NCBI GenBank assembly: GCA_023101885.1
Contig: JALPQD010000303.1
Location: forward strand, 1,941,786-2,005,785
Source of the DNA: Typhlomys cinereus
Lineage: Eukaryota > Chordata > Mammalia > Rodentia > Platacanthomyidae
DNA length: 64,000 nt
Direction: 5' to 3'
Each line of letters opens with the position of its first letter. Position 1 is the first letter of the stretch. The position numbers and the translations under genes were made by a program. Below are positions 9,391-20,562 of this stretch, one piece after another. The notes under the pieces are model-generated. The model was not told where the DNA came from. It saw only the letters and a list, made by a program, of their open reading frames with translations, and did not search any database.

Positions 9391-10080
9391 TAAACCAGTG
9401 GACAGGTAATTATTAAAAAATTACATCATAGATGCTACTGGAGTTAGTAATAATGGTTTTTTTATTTGCCTATGACAGGCTATGTAATAAATGCCTTACA
9501 TGAATTTTCTCATTTAATTTTTTCAGTAATTATGTAAGAATATTGGGTTTAAAAAAAAAAGAATATAGGGTTTACTCCTACTCTATAGGGCTGGAAATTG
9601 AGGCTGTGTGGACAGATAGGGGATGGTAAAAAATTGGATACTGGCAGTCTGTTTCCAGAGCTTCTACCATGGGTAAGTCTAAAGAAGCTTTTCTGGGAGA
9701 GGGTCTTTGGGTACTGAAGTGGGCATGTTTGTATGATGGATTGCACATAAAGAAAAGAGAAACACAAGCAGTGTTGGAAGTGGAAGGATTGGGTAGACAG
9801 AAGAATGATGGGGGATGAAACTAGAACCAATCCGAAAAGCTGTATTGCTGTCTTAGGGTTTGGACAATGTCAAAACACTGAAGGAATTGGAAAGGTTATC
9901 TGAAGGCATTATGGTGTCACTTGCTGATACCTGTGCAACTTAGGAGTCAGTGCCCCAGATCCACAGAGGTTTAAAGTACATCCTTTTGGGCCTAGAGGAA
10001 GATTATACCTCTTTAGAGAGAGTCTTACCATTTGGGGAAATGATAGCTAAAAGCATTAAAAAAAAGTATGTAAGATTTTT
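9391..10080. other. Unique-looking DNA
   Basis: Nothing recognised beyond an A run at 9551-9560. Confidence 0.45.
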
Positions 10081-10083
10081 AAA

Positions 10084-10342
10084 ATTAATTAATTTATTGT
10101 GTGTGTGTCTCAGAGGGCACTGTATATGCCTGTGGAAGCCCAAGGGTAACTTTAGGAATCATCCTGGATTGCTCTATCTCCTCTTTACTTTGCTCTGAGG
10201 TTTCCCATACTCTACCTTCCAGGGTCAAAGCTACAGGTCACCACTATTTCTGCCCAGCATTTTTACATGGGATCTGGATTTGAACTTAGGTTTTTCTCTT
10301 TGTAAGACAGAAGCTTAGTCCCTGAGCCATCTTTCCAGCCCT
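10084..10342 (-). mobile_element. Main SINE, older copy, antisense
   Basis: It starts at (TG)n at 10099, has the body text cagagggcactgtatatgcctgtgg, and ends at ctgagccatctttccagccc. Confidence 0.88.
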
Positions 10343-10358
10343 AAAGAAAAATTATTTT

Positions 10359-10577
10359 GGAGGCTGGAGAGGTGGCTCAGGGGGTTAAGCCTCTGCCTTT
10401 CAGGTGGAAGGTCCCGAGTTCAGATCCTAGACCCACGTATAGGCGCCGGGTGGAAGCGGGGGCGGCCTGCATTTCTGGTCCTGGTAGTGTGGAGCCTGTG
10501 AATCCCCGGGCAGAGTAAACAAGGAAACGAGGAGGAGATGGAGGTGGTTCATGGTGGTTCCAGAATTTGCCCGTGGT

Positions 10578-10620
<43 letters not shown>

Positions 10621-10645
10621 GCACAACTGAATAAATAAAAAAAAA
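10359..10645 (+). mobile_element. Main SINE, young subfamily
   Basis: Full length: ctggagaggtggctcag head, ggaggagatgg body, gtggttctacac, (CA)n at 10580-10616, then the ataaataaaaa tail. It is diagnostic of the younger subfamily because it carries the gtggttcc...gttctac segment. Confidence 0.92.
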
Positions 10646-10689
10646 TTTATAAAAATCTTGATTTATTCAAGAGCAAGAATGGAGATGAA

Positions 10690-10850
10690 TGGAAGAGAGA
10701 CAGAGAGAATGTGCACTCATGCCATAGTGCATGTATAGAGGTCAGAGGATAGCTTTTAGAAATTGATTCTCTCCTTCCACCATGTGGGTTTTGGGAGTCA
10801 AACTCAGATTGCCAAATAGCCTTTACCTGCTGAACTGTCTCGCCTGTCTG
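10690..10850 (-). mobile_element. B4/B3-like SINE fragment, antisense
   Basis: atgtatagaggtcagaggata and ctccttccaccatgtgggttttgggagtcaaactcag match the 3' body of rodent B3/B4-type SINEs read backwards. Confidence 0.65.
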
Positions 10851-10879
10851 TTGAGAGAAAAGTTGTAGGAGTTATAAAG

Positions 10880-11172
10880 GTATGTAGGACTAGGGAAATT
10901 GTGCAGTGGACAAGACACTTACCATACAAGCATAAGGACCAAAGTTTGGATCCCCAGAATTCATGTTGAAACTAGGTGGGCCTAGTGGCCCGGCCACAAT
11001 CCCAGTGCTGAAGTGACTCCCAGAGTGAACTGACTAGCTGGGTTCAGCTAAAAAGTCTGTCTCCTTTAATAAAGTGGCCCAAAGTCAACCTCCGACTTCC
11101 ACGTCTGCACACTTATGTACAGCACACACATGTGAGCATGCATAAACACACACTACAAGTGCCCTTACAAAA
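10880..11172 (+). mobile_element. B4-type SINE
   Basis: Head text taccatacaagcataaggac and tttggatccccagaattcat, then a B1-like centre cacaatcccagtgctga. It ends with an imperfect CA-rich tail. Confidence 0.7.
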
Positions 11173-11689
11173 AAGAGAAAATGTAAAGGAAATGAATCTC
11201 TGTTCTATCCTCAAGTCTCTCTCTTAACCTTCTTAGAAATAAGAAGTTTTCATTATCCTGTGAGTTTTCATGTTTCATAGCCATTTCTAACATTGTTATA
11301 CTACAAGTCTCACATCATCCTTTTAAAAGGAGTAGATATTTGGGAACTCATCCAATATTTTTTGTACTAACGCACATTTATAGTTTGTCTTCATGTTAAA
11401 CATTTTGTTTCTAGTCTTCTCTCACAAAAGAATATAATGACTCCTTCTACATATGTTCATGTGTATAATTATCTGAGTGATACATTTTTAAAAGGTAAAA
11501 CCTGGGTCAAAGGACCTATGTCCATTTTTAATTTTTAGTTATGTAGTCACATTGCCAATTCTTTGAAGTGGTTGTACAATATATCACCCCAAAGTGTGAG
11601 TGTGACTCAATAGATGTAAATCAGAACATTCAACAGCATGACCTGAGATGCTTGTTAACTGTTACCTATTTTCTCACACCCCCTTTCTC
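11173..11689. other. Unique-looking AT-rich DNA
   Basis: No gene or repeat was confidently recognised. Confidence 0.4.
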
Positions 11690-11790
11690 TAGACTATTTC
11701 AGTTTACAGAAGAATACATTGAGCTTTAGAAGGATTCAAGTGATTGGTGCAAGAAAACCAATGTTGGATGATGGTGATTTATTTTTGCAG
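11690..11790 (-). mobile_element. MIR relic, antisense
   Basis: cagtttacagaagaatacattgagctttagaaggattcaagtgattgg follows the conserved MIR core read backwards (cagatgaggaaactgaggct...). An old mammal-wide SINE. Confidence 0.5.
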
Positions 11791-11919
11791 CTCTAATATT
11801 TGTATTTGTCTAATACTTTTCATGAAGGCACTCAACTCCAGTTTGTACACATTGTTGCAGTTTTTTTTTCCATCTTCATGTGGAAAAATAAGATTCAGGT
11901 TTGGATCTTTTTATGTTAT

Positions 11920-12105
11920 TTATTTTATTTATTTGAGGCAGGAAAGTAGAAACCTCATGCATATTTGCTGCAGCATACAGATGGAAGTCAGGCCAACTTT
12001 TGGAAATTCTTCCACCATGAAGGTTTCTAGGATGGAATCTAGGTTTCCAAGTTTACAACAATGTGTCTTACCTGCTTAGCTGTCTTTCTGGCCTAAGGTC
12101 TTTTT
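11920..12105 (-). mobile_element. Diverged B4-like SINE, antisense
   Basis: It begins at tttatttgaggcagg and ends ctgcttagctgtctttctggcc, the complement of a SINE head. The body is heavily diverged. Confidence 0.45.
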
Positions 12106-12389
12106 ACTTTTAGTGTTAAAACTAATAAGTGTTCAAAATCCAAAGATGAAGAAAAAAGTTGGGGAAAGAGGTCTGGATACAACAAAAATAAAAATAGTGT
12201 AATACAAATCTGATAAAACTGAGCAGCAAACTGAACCCAACATTAAAATTTTTAATACATTCTGAATTAAAATAAGAATGCATTCAATATAAAACTATCC
12301 TTTAAAGACATATCCATTTGTGTCATTGTAACCAACATCTATTTTCCTAGTTCCAGTCAGTACATACAGAATATGGTTTGAATGTCTAA

Positions 12390-12595
12390 CTGGGAGATGG
12401 CTAAGCAATTAAAGAGCTTGCCATGCAAGCATGAGAACTACCGCTCAGAGCCCCAGAACCATGTAAATGCCTGGTGACTATAGATTGGTAAAGTCTGGGT
12501 TCAGTTGAGAGACCTTTCCCCAACTAATAAGGTAGAAAATGAGGGAGACTCCTGACATCAGCCACACATACAGGCAAGAATTTAAAAAAAAAAAA
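12390..12595 (+). mobile_element. B4-type SINE
   Basis: aactgggagatggctaagcaattaaagagcttgccatgcaagcatgag is a B4 head. There is an A run at 12583-12595. Confidence 0.7.
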
Positions 12596-12945
12596 ACTGA
12601 ATTAAAAATTTATACTTATTCAACTCTGTGTGTTTGTTGTTTAAAAATTACAATGTATCATGTATCAATGACTCTAGTTTGTACAATCTGTTTTGTTCTT
12701 TCTTTTCCTTTATGTGATTATAGATGGTTCTTTTATCAACCAAATACCCCTATTGAAATTTTATTCTGCATGATTTTAGTGGACCCTATAAAAGTTATAC
12801 AGACTTGTAATACCTTCAGCAATATATGCAGTGCTAGCTAGTATTATCACAGAAAAACCATAATATTTTATTATTTATTGACTCAAGGAAATATCATGGT
12901 GTTTTGAGTTAGGTTTAATTTATATTTGCTTTTTTAAAATAAAGC
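12596..12945. other. Unique-looking AT-rich DNA
   Basis: No feature recognised. The open frame here (12539-12841) starts in the SINE tail and has no domain. Confidence 0.4.
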
Positions 12946-12949
12946 TTTT

Positions 12950-13125
12950 TTGAAACTTGAGAGTGGAAGAGAGAGATAGAATGCACATGTGTGTGACAGA
13001 GGTTAGAGGACAACTTTTGGAAGTTGGTTTTCTCATTCCACCACATGGGCTCGAGGCATTGAACTCAGATTGCCAGGTTTGTGAACAGGCACCTTTATCT
13101 GCTGAGTGAACTTGCTGGCCTTATT
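12950..13125 (-). mobile_element. B3/B4-like SINE, antisense
   Basis: gaggttagaggacaacttttggaagttggttttctcattccaccacatggg is the characteristic reverse body of B3/B4 elements, ending at ctgagtgaacttgctggcc. Confidence 0.65.
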
Positions 13126-13790
13126 TATATTTATTTAATGAAGCATATGTTAAGTTTAATTTAGGTTTCTTATATTTTCATATATCATGCAATTTGGAAT
13201 AGGATCATATTGATATGAATTCTAAAGCTAGATATTGTTCTATTGAGTACAGAGGCATCATGCCAGAGGCAGGGTGTACATCAGAGCAAGATAAATATGG
13301 GAGAGTAGGTAGACATCAGTCATCTCTGGACTTTACAGATGTGGGCAATGTGCTTAAAAAAAAAAGAAGAATTGGGTTATTTCGAGAATGCCAAAGAAGT
13401 TAAACAGAATTTACCAAAGACCCAAGTTGGGAAATTGGATTTGATATCTTTCTCACTTAGTGTGCACAAACCATCGAGAAATCTTGTTAAAATGACAAGG
13501 CTGTCAGAAGGTCTGCCTTGCAGGACTTGGGATTTTGATTATTTTCTCTCTTCTGGGTAAGGCAGATAGTGCTAGTTGGTGGATCACACTTGGTATAGCA
13601 AGGACTAGTTGAACTTGGTGAACACCTGAAGCTAGGTGAGTATGTTGAGCAAGAAGTGTCAGGTGTCTGTGGCACTAGAGCTGTAACTGTTCTGGATGTA
13701 CTTTAAAATCATCTGGGGAATTTGCACAAAGGTCTAGGGTGCAAATGTTTGTGACAGTCATGTTTATTTAATTGGTTTTGGTAGAGGTTG
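13126..13790. other. Mostly unique DNA with a possible hAT relic at 13690-13740
   Basis: actttaaaatcatctggggaatttgcac resembles old mammalian MER5/MER20-type hAT relics. The rest is unrecognised. Confidence 0.4.
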
Positions 13791-13812
13791 AGAATATGTA
13801 TATATTTTATTA

Positions 13813-13918
13813 TTTTTTAAAACATGAAGCAGTTCATGAGTTTGTGTGTCATCTTTGCACAGTAGCCATGCTAATTTCTGCATCATGCCAATTTAGTTTG
13901 TGTTGGTGAAGCAAGCAC
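13813..13918 (-). pseudogene. U6 snRNA retropseudogene 1
   Basis: Read on the minus strand it starts gtgcttgcttcaccaacaca, close to the U6 5' end, keeps tagcatggctact and gatgacacacaaactcatgaa, and ends near 13813 in an A-rich tail. Mutations throughout rule out a functional spliceosomal RNA. It is flanked by a 12-bp direct repeat with one mismatch (13791-13802 and 13920-13931), the mark of L1-driven insertion. Confidence 0.9.
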
Positions 13919-14059
13919 AAGAATATGTTTAATTATCCAAATGATTCTACTGTACTGTCATAGTTAAGAACCACCGAGTGGAGAGATGTACGGCCAGAGT
14001 TGAAGACCTTGTGTGCATACAGGTTTTGGGTTTTATTTAGAAGTAAAGAGTTATGCCAT

Positions 14060-14066
14060 TGAAGCA

Positions 14067-14117
<51 letters not shown>

Positions 14118-14320
14118 AAAGATGTCATCAAGAATCATCCTGCATTGCTCTTTCACCTTATTGCTTTGCTCTGGGGTTTTTCAGGTTCTGCCTTCCAGAG
14201 CCAGAGTTACAGACCACAGCCATAACCACCCAACATTTTTTTATGTGAGGTCTGGGGATCTGAACTCAGGTGCTTATGCTTGTGAGGCAAAGCTTTAACC
14301 ACTGAGCAACTCTCCATCCC
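14060..14320 (-). mobile_element. Main SINE, older copy, antisense, long (TG)n
   Basis: It carries (TG)n at about 14069-14115, then body text tcaagaatcatcctgcattgc and ends taaccactgagcaactctcc. Confidence 0.85.
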
Positions 14321-14725
14321 ACCATTGAAAGATGAACTGTTTAGATTTCCAGCTAGGAAACTTCTACCGTGGCTACAATCTGAACAAAAGTTTTCATGGT
14401 AAGATACGTAGAACAGTGGAAAAGTTTTAGAATGTCTTAACTTAAAAAATAATCTTGACTTTAAGTGTTAATGTGTTAAGAATAAAACTTTGAGTCTCCT
14501 GAAGGAAGAAAGTTCAGCAGTGAACATCAGTGGCTTAGCATCCTATTTTATTCAGTTTCATTTAACCTACTTTAACAAAATAGACCTATAGGGAGATCGA
14601 TACTGATAATGTAAGCACAAGCCAAAAAAAAAAAAAAAAAAAAGCGCCGACACTTCTCTTAGAATTAGTGAGATGCTAAATCAGGTATTAGCGTATATGA
14701 AATATCAGTCTATATTCTTTCCATT
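14321..14725. other. Unique DNA with A run at 14623-14643
   Basis: No gene recognised. The A run (about 21 A) may be the tail of a lost retroposon. Confidence 0.4.
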
Positions 14726-15865
14726 TCCTTTTATTTTTTTAATGCTGCATACATGAATATAGTGAATTTACAGTATTTTCACCCCTTAATCTTAAATCCC
14801 ATCTCCTCCTCCTCTTTCCCCTTGCAACCTTTCATCTCCCCTACCAAACCCCCTCCTGTTTTCAAATATTTTCACTTGTATAGCCAATGTGTTTCATCTA
14901 GTTTGTCTTTGATGACATATATGCCTGACATGATTAATGCTTCAGCAAGTATCATAGATCAGTATGTCTACCATTGAGGAAAATATCCTCCTTTTCCTCC
15001 CCATCAGCATCCCCATCAATCTCTCAGAGAGGTTTATAACTTCTTGAGATCTTTCTGCTTTCATGGTGAGGGGTTGATAAGACAGTTCCTGTGCAATTGT
15101 GTAAGTGTACCTATACACTTCTATATTGAAACCCTGTCATGTCCATGAGACAATGTCTGGCCCACCGTTATCCCACTTCAGGTTCTTACAATCTTGCTGC
15201 CCCTCTTCCACAATTTTCCCTGAGCTTTGGGGTGGAGGTGGGGAGGTATATATGTCCTATTTAGGGACAAACAGTCCAAAGTCACTTATTTTCTGTGTTT
15301 TGGCAGTTTTGCTTTTCAGTAATAAACACTTTTTGTTGTTGTATAGGGTTTCTAAGTTAGTTCTGAGTGCTCTTCCATTCTGTGGGTATAACAACAGGTA
15401 TTTATAAAGTAGTTGTACCGTCTTCCTAGCTAAACATTCATAGTCTGCTCTTCCCCTGAGGCCTGTGTCCTTCACTTTTACAGGTTCTTGTTCTAGCTTA
15501 CAATAACAGGAATGTGTTCCTCTGATAAGCAGGCTTTAAGTCCAATCAAAAAGCCTTCATAGTCATGCCACATTATTGCAACTGCAGGTTTCACAGATTG
15601 ATGAGATCTTTGATTACTTTTCTCCTCCAATAACTTCCATAGTGCTCTGGTACTGGCTAAGCTATCTAGTGAAGAAGCTTCCAAACCAGTTCCAGCTGGT
15701 GTTTTTGTCCATGTCCTGTGATCCATGCCCATTACACCTTCAGAATTGTCAGTTTTTGAAGGATAATCAAGAGCAGTAGCCAAAGTCTGTACTGTTTGGG
15801 GAAGCTTTTGAGATCTCTCTAACAAATTACCAAAAAAGTTTCACACACCTGTTCTAGCATTGTTT
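14726..15865 (-). mobile_element. L1 (Lx-type) 3' UTR, antisense, long
   Basis: Motifs run in the order expected for the reversed Lx 3' UTR: C-rich 14795-14860, ctcagagaggtttataact, catgtccatgagacaatgtct, tccctgagctttggggtgg, cccctgaggcctgtgt, acagattgatgagatctttgattac and catagtgctctggtactggc. No coding sequence is included. Confidence 0.75.
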
Positions 15866-16300
15866 TAATTGTCACTGAGTTCTAGGCGCAGCATCCCAGG
15901 ACAAACTTTGCTTTGCCCTGTTTTCCTCTCTGTGCTCCTCTGCATAGTGACTGTCCATTTATATTCCTTTTTAAAAAGAAATTTTTTGACATATTAATAA
16001 CAGGAATTTCCTACCTAGTTGCACCCCACAATCTTAGGGTTTTTCTTTTAGTCCCTCAATCCTTCCTACATACCCTCCCTTCCTTCTATTCCCTCCCTTC
16101 CATGAATCTATGTTTTGTTAGGAATCTTGCTTTAAGAGTATGAAGAACATCAAAATAGTAAATAATTAAGTTGGAGAATATCATCAGTACCACCCCTCTA
16201 ACCTCTGCTTCTCTCCCAATTCCATTTAAAGTTACAGGCTGTTGATCAAATATACAGTTTTACTGATGTTAATGATTAAAACTTGCATTTCTTTTATTAA
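15866..16300. other. Mixed, probably L1-derived, C/T-rich sequence
   Basis: Pyrimidine-rich text (16048-16105) resembles another L1 3' UTR piece but is not diagnostic. No gene seen. Confidence 0.35.
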
Positions 16301-16301
16301 C

Positions 16302-16550
16302 TTATTTTTTAACTTTATTGTGTGTGTGTCAGAGGCCACTGTGTGTCCCTGTGGAGGACCAAGGGTGACTTCAGGAATCATCTTGAATTGCTTTTACCTC
16401 CTTTTTGCTTTGCTCTCCAATTTCCTAGGTTCCACTCACTGGGACTGGAAGTTCAGGCCTCCGTCTGGCATTTTTACATGAGACCTGGGGTCTGAATTCA
16501 GCATCTTCTTGTGAGGCAGAGTCTTAACCCCTGAGCCACCTCTCCAGCCC
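16302..16550 (-). mobile_element. Main SINE, older copy, antisense
   Basis: It runs from (TG) at 16319 through cagaggccactgtgtgtccctgtgg and ends ctgagccacctctccagccc. It is adjacent to another copy in the same orientation. Confidence 0.88.
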
Positions 16551-16800
16551 TATTAATTCATTTTTGCATGCGTGTGTGTGTGTGTATCAAAGGGCACTGT
16601 ATGTCCCTGTGGAGGACCAAGGGTGACTCCAGGAATCATCCTGGATTGCTTTTACTTTTGCTCTGGAATTTCCCAAGCTCTGCCTTCCAGAGAAGTGCAG
16701 GCCACCATTATTTCTACCTGGGATCTAGGACCTGGGATCTGAACTCACATCCTTCTGCTAGGGAGGCAGAATCTTAACTCCTCCTAAGCCATCTTTAAAA
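16551..16800 (-). mobile_element. Main SINE, older copy, antisense, tandem neighbour
   Basis: The head end is damaged (cctaagccatctttaaaac). The body matches its neighbour in order and content. Confidence 0.82.
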
Positions 16801-16841
16801 CTTATATTTCGAGGTTTCTGGTTCTTTAAAAAGGCAAATAC

Positions 16842-17075
16842 TGGGCTGGAGAGATGGCCCAGGGGTTAAGACTCTGCCTCCCAAACAGAAGGACTTGAGT
16901 TTGGATACCAGGTCCCAAATAAAAATACCTGGAAGAAATAGTGGCGGTCTGTACCTCTGGCCCTAGTGTGCAGAGACTGGGAAATCACAGAGAGAAGCAA
17001 AAAGGAGGTACAAACAATCTGGGATGATTCCTAAAGTTACTCTTAGTCCTTCACTGGGACACACAATGCCCTCTG

Positions 17076-17124
<49 letters not shown>

Positions 17125-17146
17125 CAAAATAAATGTTTTTTTAAAG
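16842..17146 (+). mobile_element. Main SINE, older copy, with target-site duplication
   Basis: Full-length plus-strand copy with (CA)n at 17079-17122 and tail aaaataaatg. ggcaaatact flanks it (16833-16842 and 17147-17156). Confidence 0.9.
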
Positions 17147-17291
17147 GGCAAATACTCTTGGCAAGATCTCCCCATTGTTCAGTTCTGTTTAATTAAACAA
17201 AAGGCATAATAATAGAAATAATATGTAAGGAAATCAAAATGCTGCATAGAAAGCATTGCTGAATTTTGAACCAATAATATTATAATAAAGA

Positions 17292-17395
17292 TAATTATGG
17301 TAGTGTGTACCGGTGAGCATAGATACTATGGAGTCTTAATCAGGAGGATTCCAAGTTCTAGGCCAGCCTGGACAACATAGGCAAGACCTCTCAAA
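17292..17395 (+). mobile_element. B1-type SINE, diverged
   Basis: gtgtgtaccggtgagcatag...caggaggattccaagttctaggccagcctggacaacatag follows the B1 layout including the conserved ggccagcctgg. Confidence 0.7.
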
Positions 17396-17439
17396 TTTAT
17401 GAACAAATAAGTTTGCCATTTGGAAAGTTTTGTGCATAT

Positions 17440-17670
17440 AGAGCTACAGGTTTATCTAGATGGTAGTGTCTCATACTGAATGTAGAACTCAACCAGTTGG
17501 CCAGACAAGCTGGCCAGTGAGCCCCTAGGATTGTTCTGTTTCTGCTACACTGGATTACAAGTGTGTGCTGCCATGCACAACTTTTTACACGGGTTTCAGG
17601 GATTCTAAGTTGGGTCCTCATGCTTGCACAGGAAGCACTTTACTCACCGAACTATTTCCCCAACTCTCAT
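17440..17670 (-). mobile_element. B4-like SINE, antisense
   Basis: ggattacaagtgtgtgctgccatgca is the reversed B1-like half. gggtcctcatgcttgcacaggaagcactttactcaccgaac is the reversed tRNA half. Confidence 0.6.
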
Positions 17671-17849
17671 TGCTTTGTTAATTGTTAGGTTGATAATGCC
17701 ACATTTTGTTTGTCCATGCATTATGTGCTTTTTTTTTTTTCTTCACTTTTCGACTATCTGAATAATGCTGCCATGGATGTCATTCAAAAATTTTTCCATT
17801 TTCTTGGGTATATAACTTGGGGGATTGCGGGTTAAGTAGTGTGTTAATT

Positions 17850-18235
17850 TATCTTTCTGTTGACAAATTGATACAGTAACCAAGTAATTTAGGGGAGCAA
17901 AGTGTTTATTTTAGCTTTGGTTACAGTTTATTAGCATGTCAGGAGAATTCCTATGAACATCAGGAGACAAGGGAACCGGCCACATCATCGCTATAGGAGA
18001 AGTTGGAAGAGGGTTTACTTTCTATTGCTAATCTGCCAAATAACAGCTCTTCCCATTTTATCCATCTGCCATGGGAATCGTCCCACCCACTACACATTGG
18101 GTCTTTCCACATCAATTAGATAATCTTCTCAGACTTCCTTCAGGGATGGCCATAACTAAATAATTCTGATAGGTGTGTCTAAAAGACTCAATTCTTAGTT
18201 GTCAGCTTGATACCTGTATCTAACTGGTACACATA
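17850..18235 (-). repeat. ~400-bp interspersed repeat of uncertain class, diverged copy
   Basis: Shares order and short motifs (gggaaccggccacatc, cactacacattgggtctttccacatcaattagataat) with the copy at 55545-55915. Related to the gtgtcaacttgac repeat group. Confidence 0.55.
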
Positions 18236-19010
18236 GTAACTCTCACTTTTTGAGTAGCTGCCCAACTGTTTTCCAAAGTGATTGTAACATTTTATATTCC
18301 CAGCAGCAATGTACAAAGGTGCCAGTTTCTCTACATCATTGTTCTTTATATCCTCTTTAAGTTAATAGCCATCTTAGTGGGTGTAAAATTGTATCTCATT
18401 GTTTTTACTCTCATTTCCTTACTGATTAATAATGTTGAGCATCTTTTCTTGTGCTTATTGGCCAGGCATATGTGTTACTTGGAGAAGTGCTTATTCACAT
18501 TCTTTGTTCTTTTTTTTATTTGCTTATGTTTTATTTTTTAGTTCTTTGTATATTTTGGTACAAGTCCTTTTACCAGATTTTTTGTTTTTTGCTTTTTTTT
18601 TTAATACGGACCACTTCACAAATTTGCACATCATCCTTGCTCAGAGGCAATGTTAATCTTCTTTGTATAGTTCCAATTTTAGTTTATGTGCTGCTGAAGT
18701 GAGCACCCTTTTACTGGGTTTATAAGTACTTTTTCTTCTTTATGTGATGTTCAGATTTTTGCGGACATACCCTCTTGGATATATCTAGAAGTGGAATCAC
18801 TGAACCAAATTGTATTTAATTTGTTGAGGGATTGCTAGACTGCTTTTCAAAGCTATTGTATCATTTTGTAATCCCAGCAGCCACCCGAGAATACCCATTT
18901 CTCTACATCCTTGTCAGCACTTATTATCTATAGTATATATAAGATACCTTATGGAATTGCCTTGTGGTTTTGACTTTATAGTCCCTAATAGCTTAGGATA
19001 TCATTTTTAT
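18236..19010 (-). mobile_element. Old L1 ORF2 3' region, antisense, interrupted by a U6 retrocopy
   Basis: Reversed L1 3'-coding patterns occur twice: caatgtacaaaggtgccagtttctctacatc (18307-18337) and agcagccacccgagaatacccatttctctacatcc (18877-18911). Either two L1 pieces lie end to end or one has been duplicated. Confidence 0.65.
18576..18706 (-). pseudogene. U6 snRNA retropseudogene 2, nested in L1
   Basis: Minus-strand reading starts gtgctcacttcagcagcaca and continues ctaaaattggaactatacaa and gatgatgtgcaaatttgtgaagtgg, nearly the full U6. It is followed by an A-rich tail (complement of 18576-18602). ccttttac occurs at both flanks (18566-18573 and 18707-18714), with similar bases beyond. 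Decayed, so not functional. Confidence 0.9.
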
Positions 19011-19476
19011 TTTCTTTCATCTTTAAAAATTCTCATAATTTTACACATGAAAACTCACAAATATAATTTTATAAGCTAATAAAAATTCTAAACCTGTTTC
19101 TTAAAAAACGTTTCTAGGTGATCTAATGAAACAATAAGCATCGGTCATCATAATCACTTAGGGAACTGTAGAGAAATGGTGCTGAGCTGACAATTTTAGG
19201 ATCATAATACACTTCCAAAATTGGCATAAACAAACCTTTTATTCCTCTGTTTGATACAATAGGAAGAGCATGGCATCATTCATGAAATATTCTTGTTTCT
19301 TTCTCACAGTTGAAATCAAATCTAACGGACTAAGCTCTAGATCTAAGAGTTTACAGGACGTCAATAACCCAACCAAAATGTGAGAAGTACTATAGGGCAA
19401 ATGAACCCATTTACTTCAAATAAATGTCAAGGAGAGTAGAAGAACTATTACAAATTTAAAAGACTTGATATAACAG
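19011..19476. other. Unique AT-rich DNA
   Basis: No repeat or gene recognised. Confidence 0.4.
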
Positions 19477-19494
19477 TTAAATGCAATATTTGGA

Positions 19495-19703
19495 GGAGGT
19501 GGAGAGGTGGCTCAGGGGTTAAGCCTTTGGCTTGCAGGCAGAAGGTCCTGAGTTCAGATCCTAGACCCCACATTAGACACTGGGCGGAAGCGGGGGCGGC
19601 CTGTGTTTCTGGTCCTGGTAGGGTGGAGCCTGTGAATCCCGGGGCAGAGTAAACAAGGAGGAGGTGGAGGCGGTCCATGGTGGTTCCCGAATTCGCCCAT
19701 GGT

Positions 19704-19755
<52 letters not shown>

Positions 19756-19794
19756 TGCACACACACACAATTGAATAAATAATAAAAATTTTTT
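19495..19794 (+). mobile_element. Main SINE, young subfamily, perfect 18-bp target-site duplication
   Basis: Full length with (CA)n at 19707-19750 and a gaataaataataaaaa tail. Positions 19477-19494 and 19795-19812 are identical over 18 bp, so insertion was recent. Confidence 0.96.
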
Positions 19795-19833
19795 TTAAAT
19801 GCAATATTTGGAAACTTTTTTTAAAAAAATCTA

Positions 19834-19935
19834 GGGGCTGGAGAGATGTCTCAGGGATTAAGACTCTGCCTCACAAATAGAAGGTCCTGAGTTCAGATTC
19901 CAGGTCCCATGTAAATAAACAATAAATAAATAAAA
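19834..19935 (+). mobile_element. Main SINE, internally deleted
   Basis: The head through ccaggtcccatgtaaa is intact, then the sequence jumps to an aataaataaataaa tail. The whole body and CA block are missing. Confidence 0.85.
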
Positions 19936-20197
19936 TTCAGACCTTGGAGGACTCTGGGTTTCCATAAGTATTCTTGGAATAAGATTATGGATGATTATTT
20001 TTTAAAAATCTAAACCTATGAGTCCATTGGAATTAATTCAAGGATCCCTTGTATATGAGATAATTTTTAAATAATTTAATTTTTTATATAAATCATCTTA
20101 TTTAAAAAAGTGGATTTTTTTCTGTTGTAGAAGTAACTGCTGAAGTGCTTATGAATGGAAGGATATATCTGGAGGTTGCTTTAAAATATTCAGTGTG

Positions 20198-20422
20198 GGA
20201 TTGGAGAGATGTCTCAGGAAATAAGCCTCTATCTTAGAAGCAAAAGGTCCTGAGTTTGGATCCCAATCCCACATAAAAATGCCAGAAGGAAATGGTGATG
20301 GCTATACTTCTGGCCTTGGAAGGCAGAGCCTGGGAAACTCCAGAGCAAAGCAAAGAGGAGGTAGAGGATTCCAGGGTGATTCCTGAAGTCACACCTCCAC
20401 AGGCACACGTAGTTCCTGATGA

Positions 20423-20470
<48 letters not shown>
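20198..20470 (+). mobile_element. Main SINE, older copy
   Basis: Head ttggagagatgtctcagg. (CA)n at 20425-20455 passes into (GA)n at 20456-20470. Confidence 0.88.
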
Positions 20471-20562
20471 CATAATAAAAACGAATAAACAAAAATTTAA
20501 TGTGTTTGGAAAATTGCCATATATTGGTAATTATTAAAGCCTTTTTTAGAAACAACAATGTG

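Noticed and set aside
10359..10450. tRNA gene in SINE heads
   Set aside because: A- and B-box-like segments are present, but no cloverleaf is maintained and the sequence continues into the SINE body.
15105..15825. Opposed open frames of about 100 codons at 15.1-15.8 kb
   Set aside because: They lie in reversed L1 3' UTR, which is non-coding, and show no domains.
18603..18706. Functional U6 gene
   Set aside because: Many substitutions, no recognisable upstream PSE/TATA at the proper spacing, and an A-rich retroposition tail.
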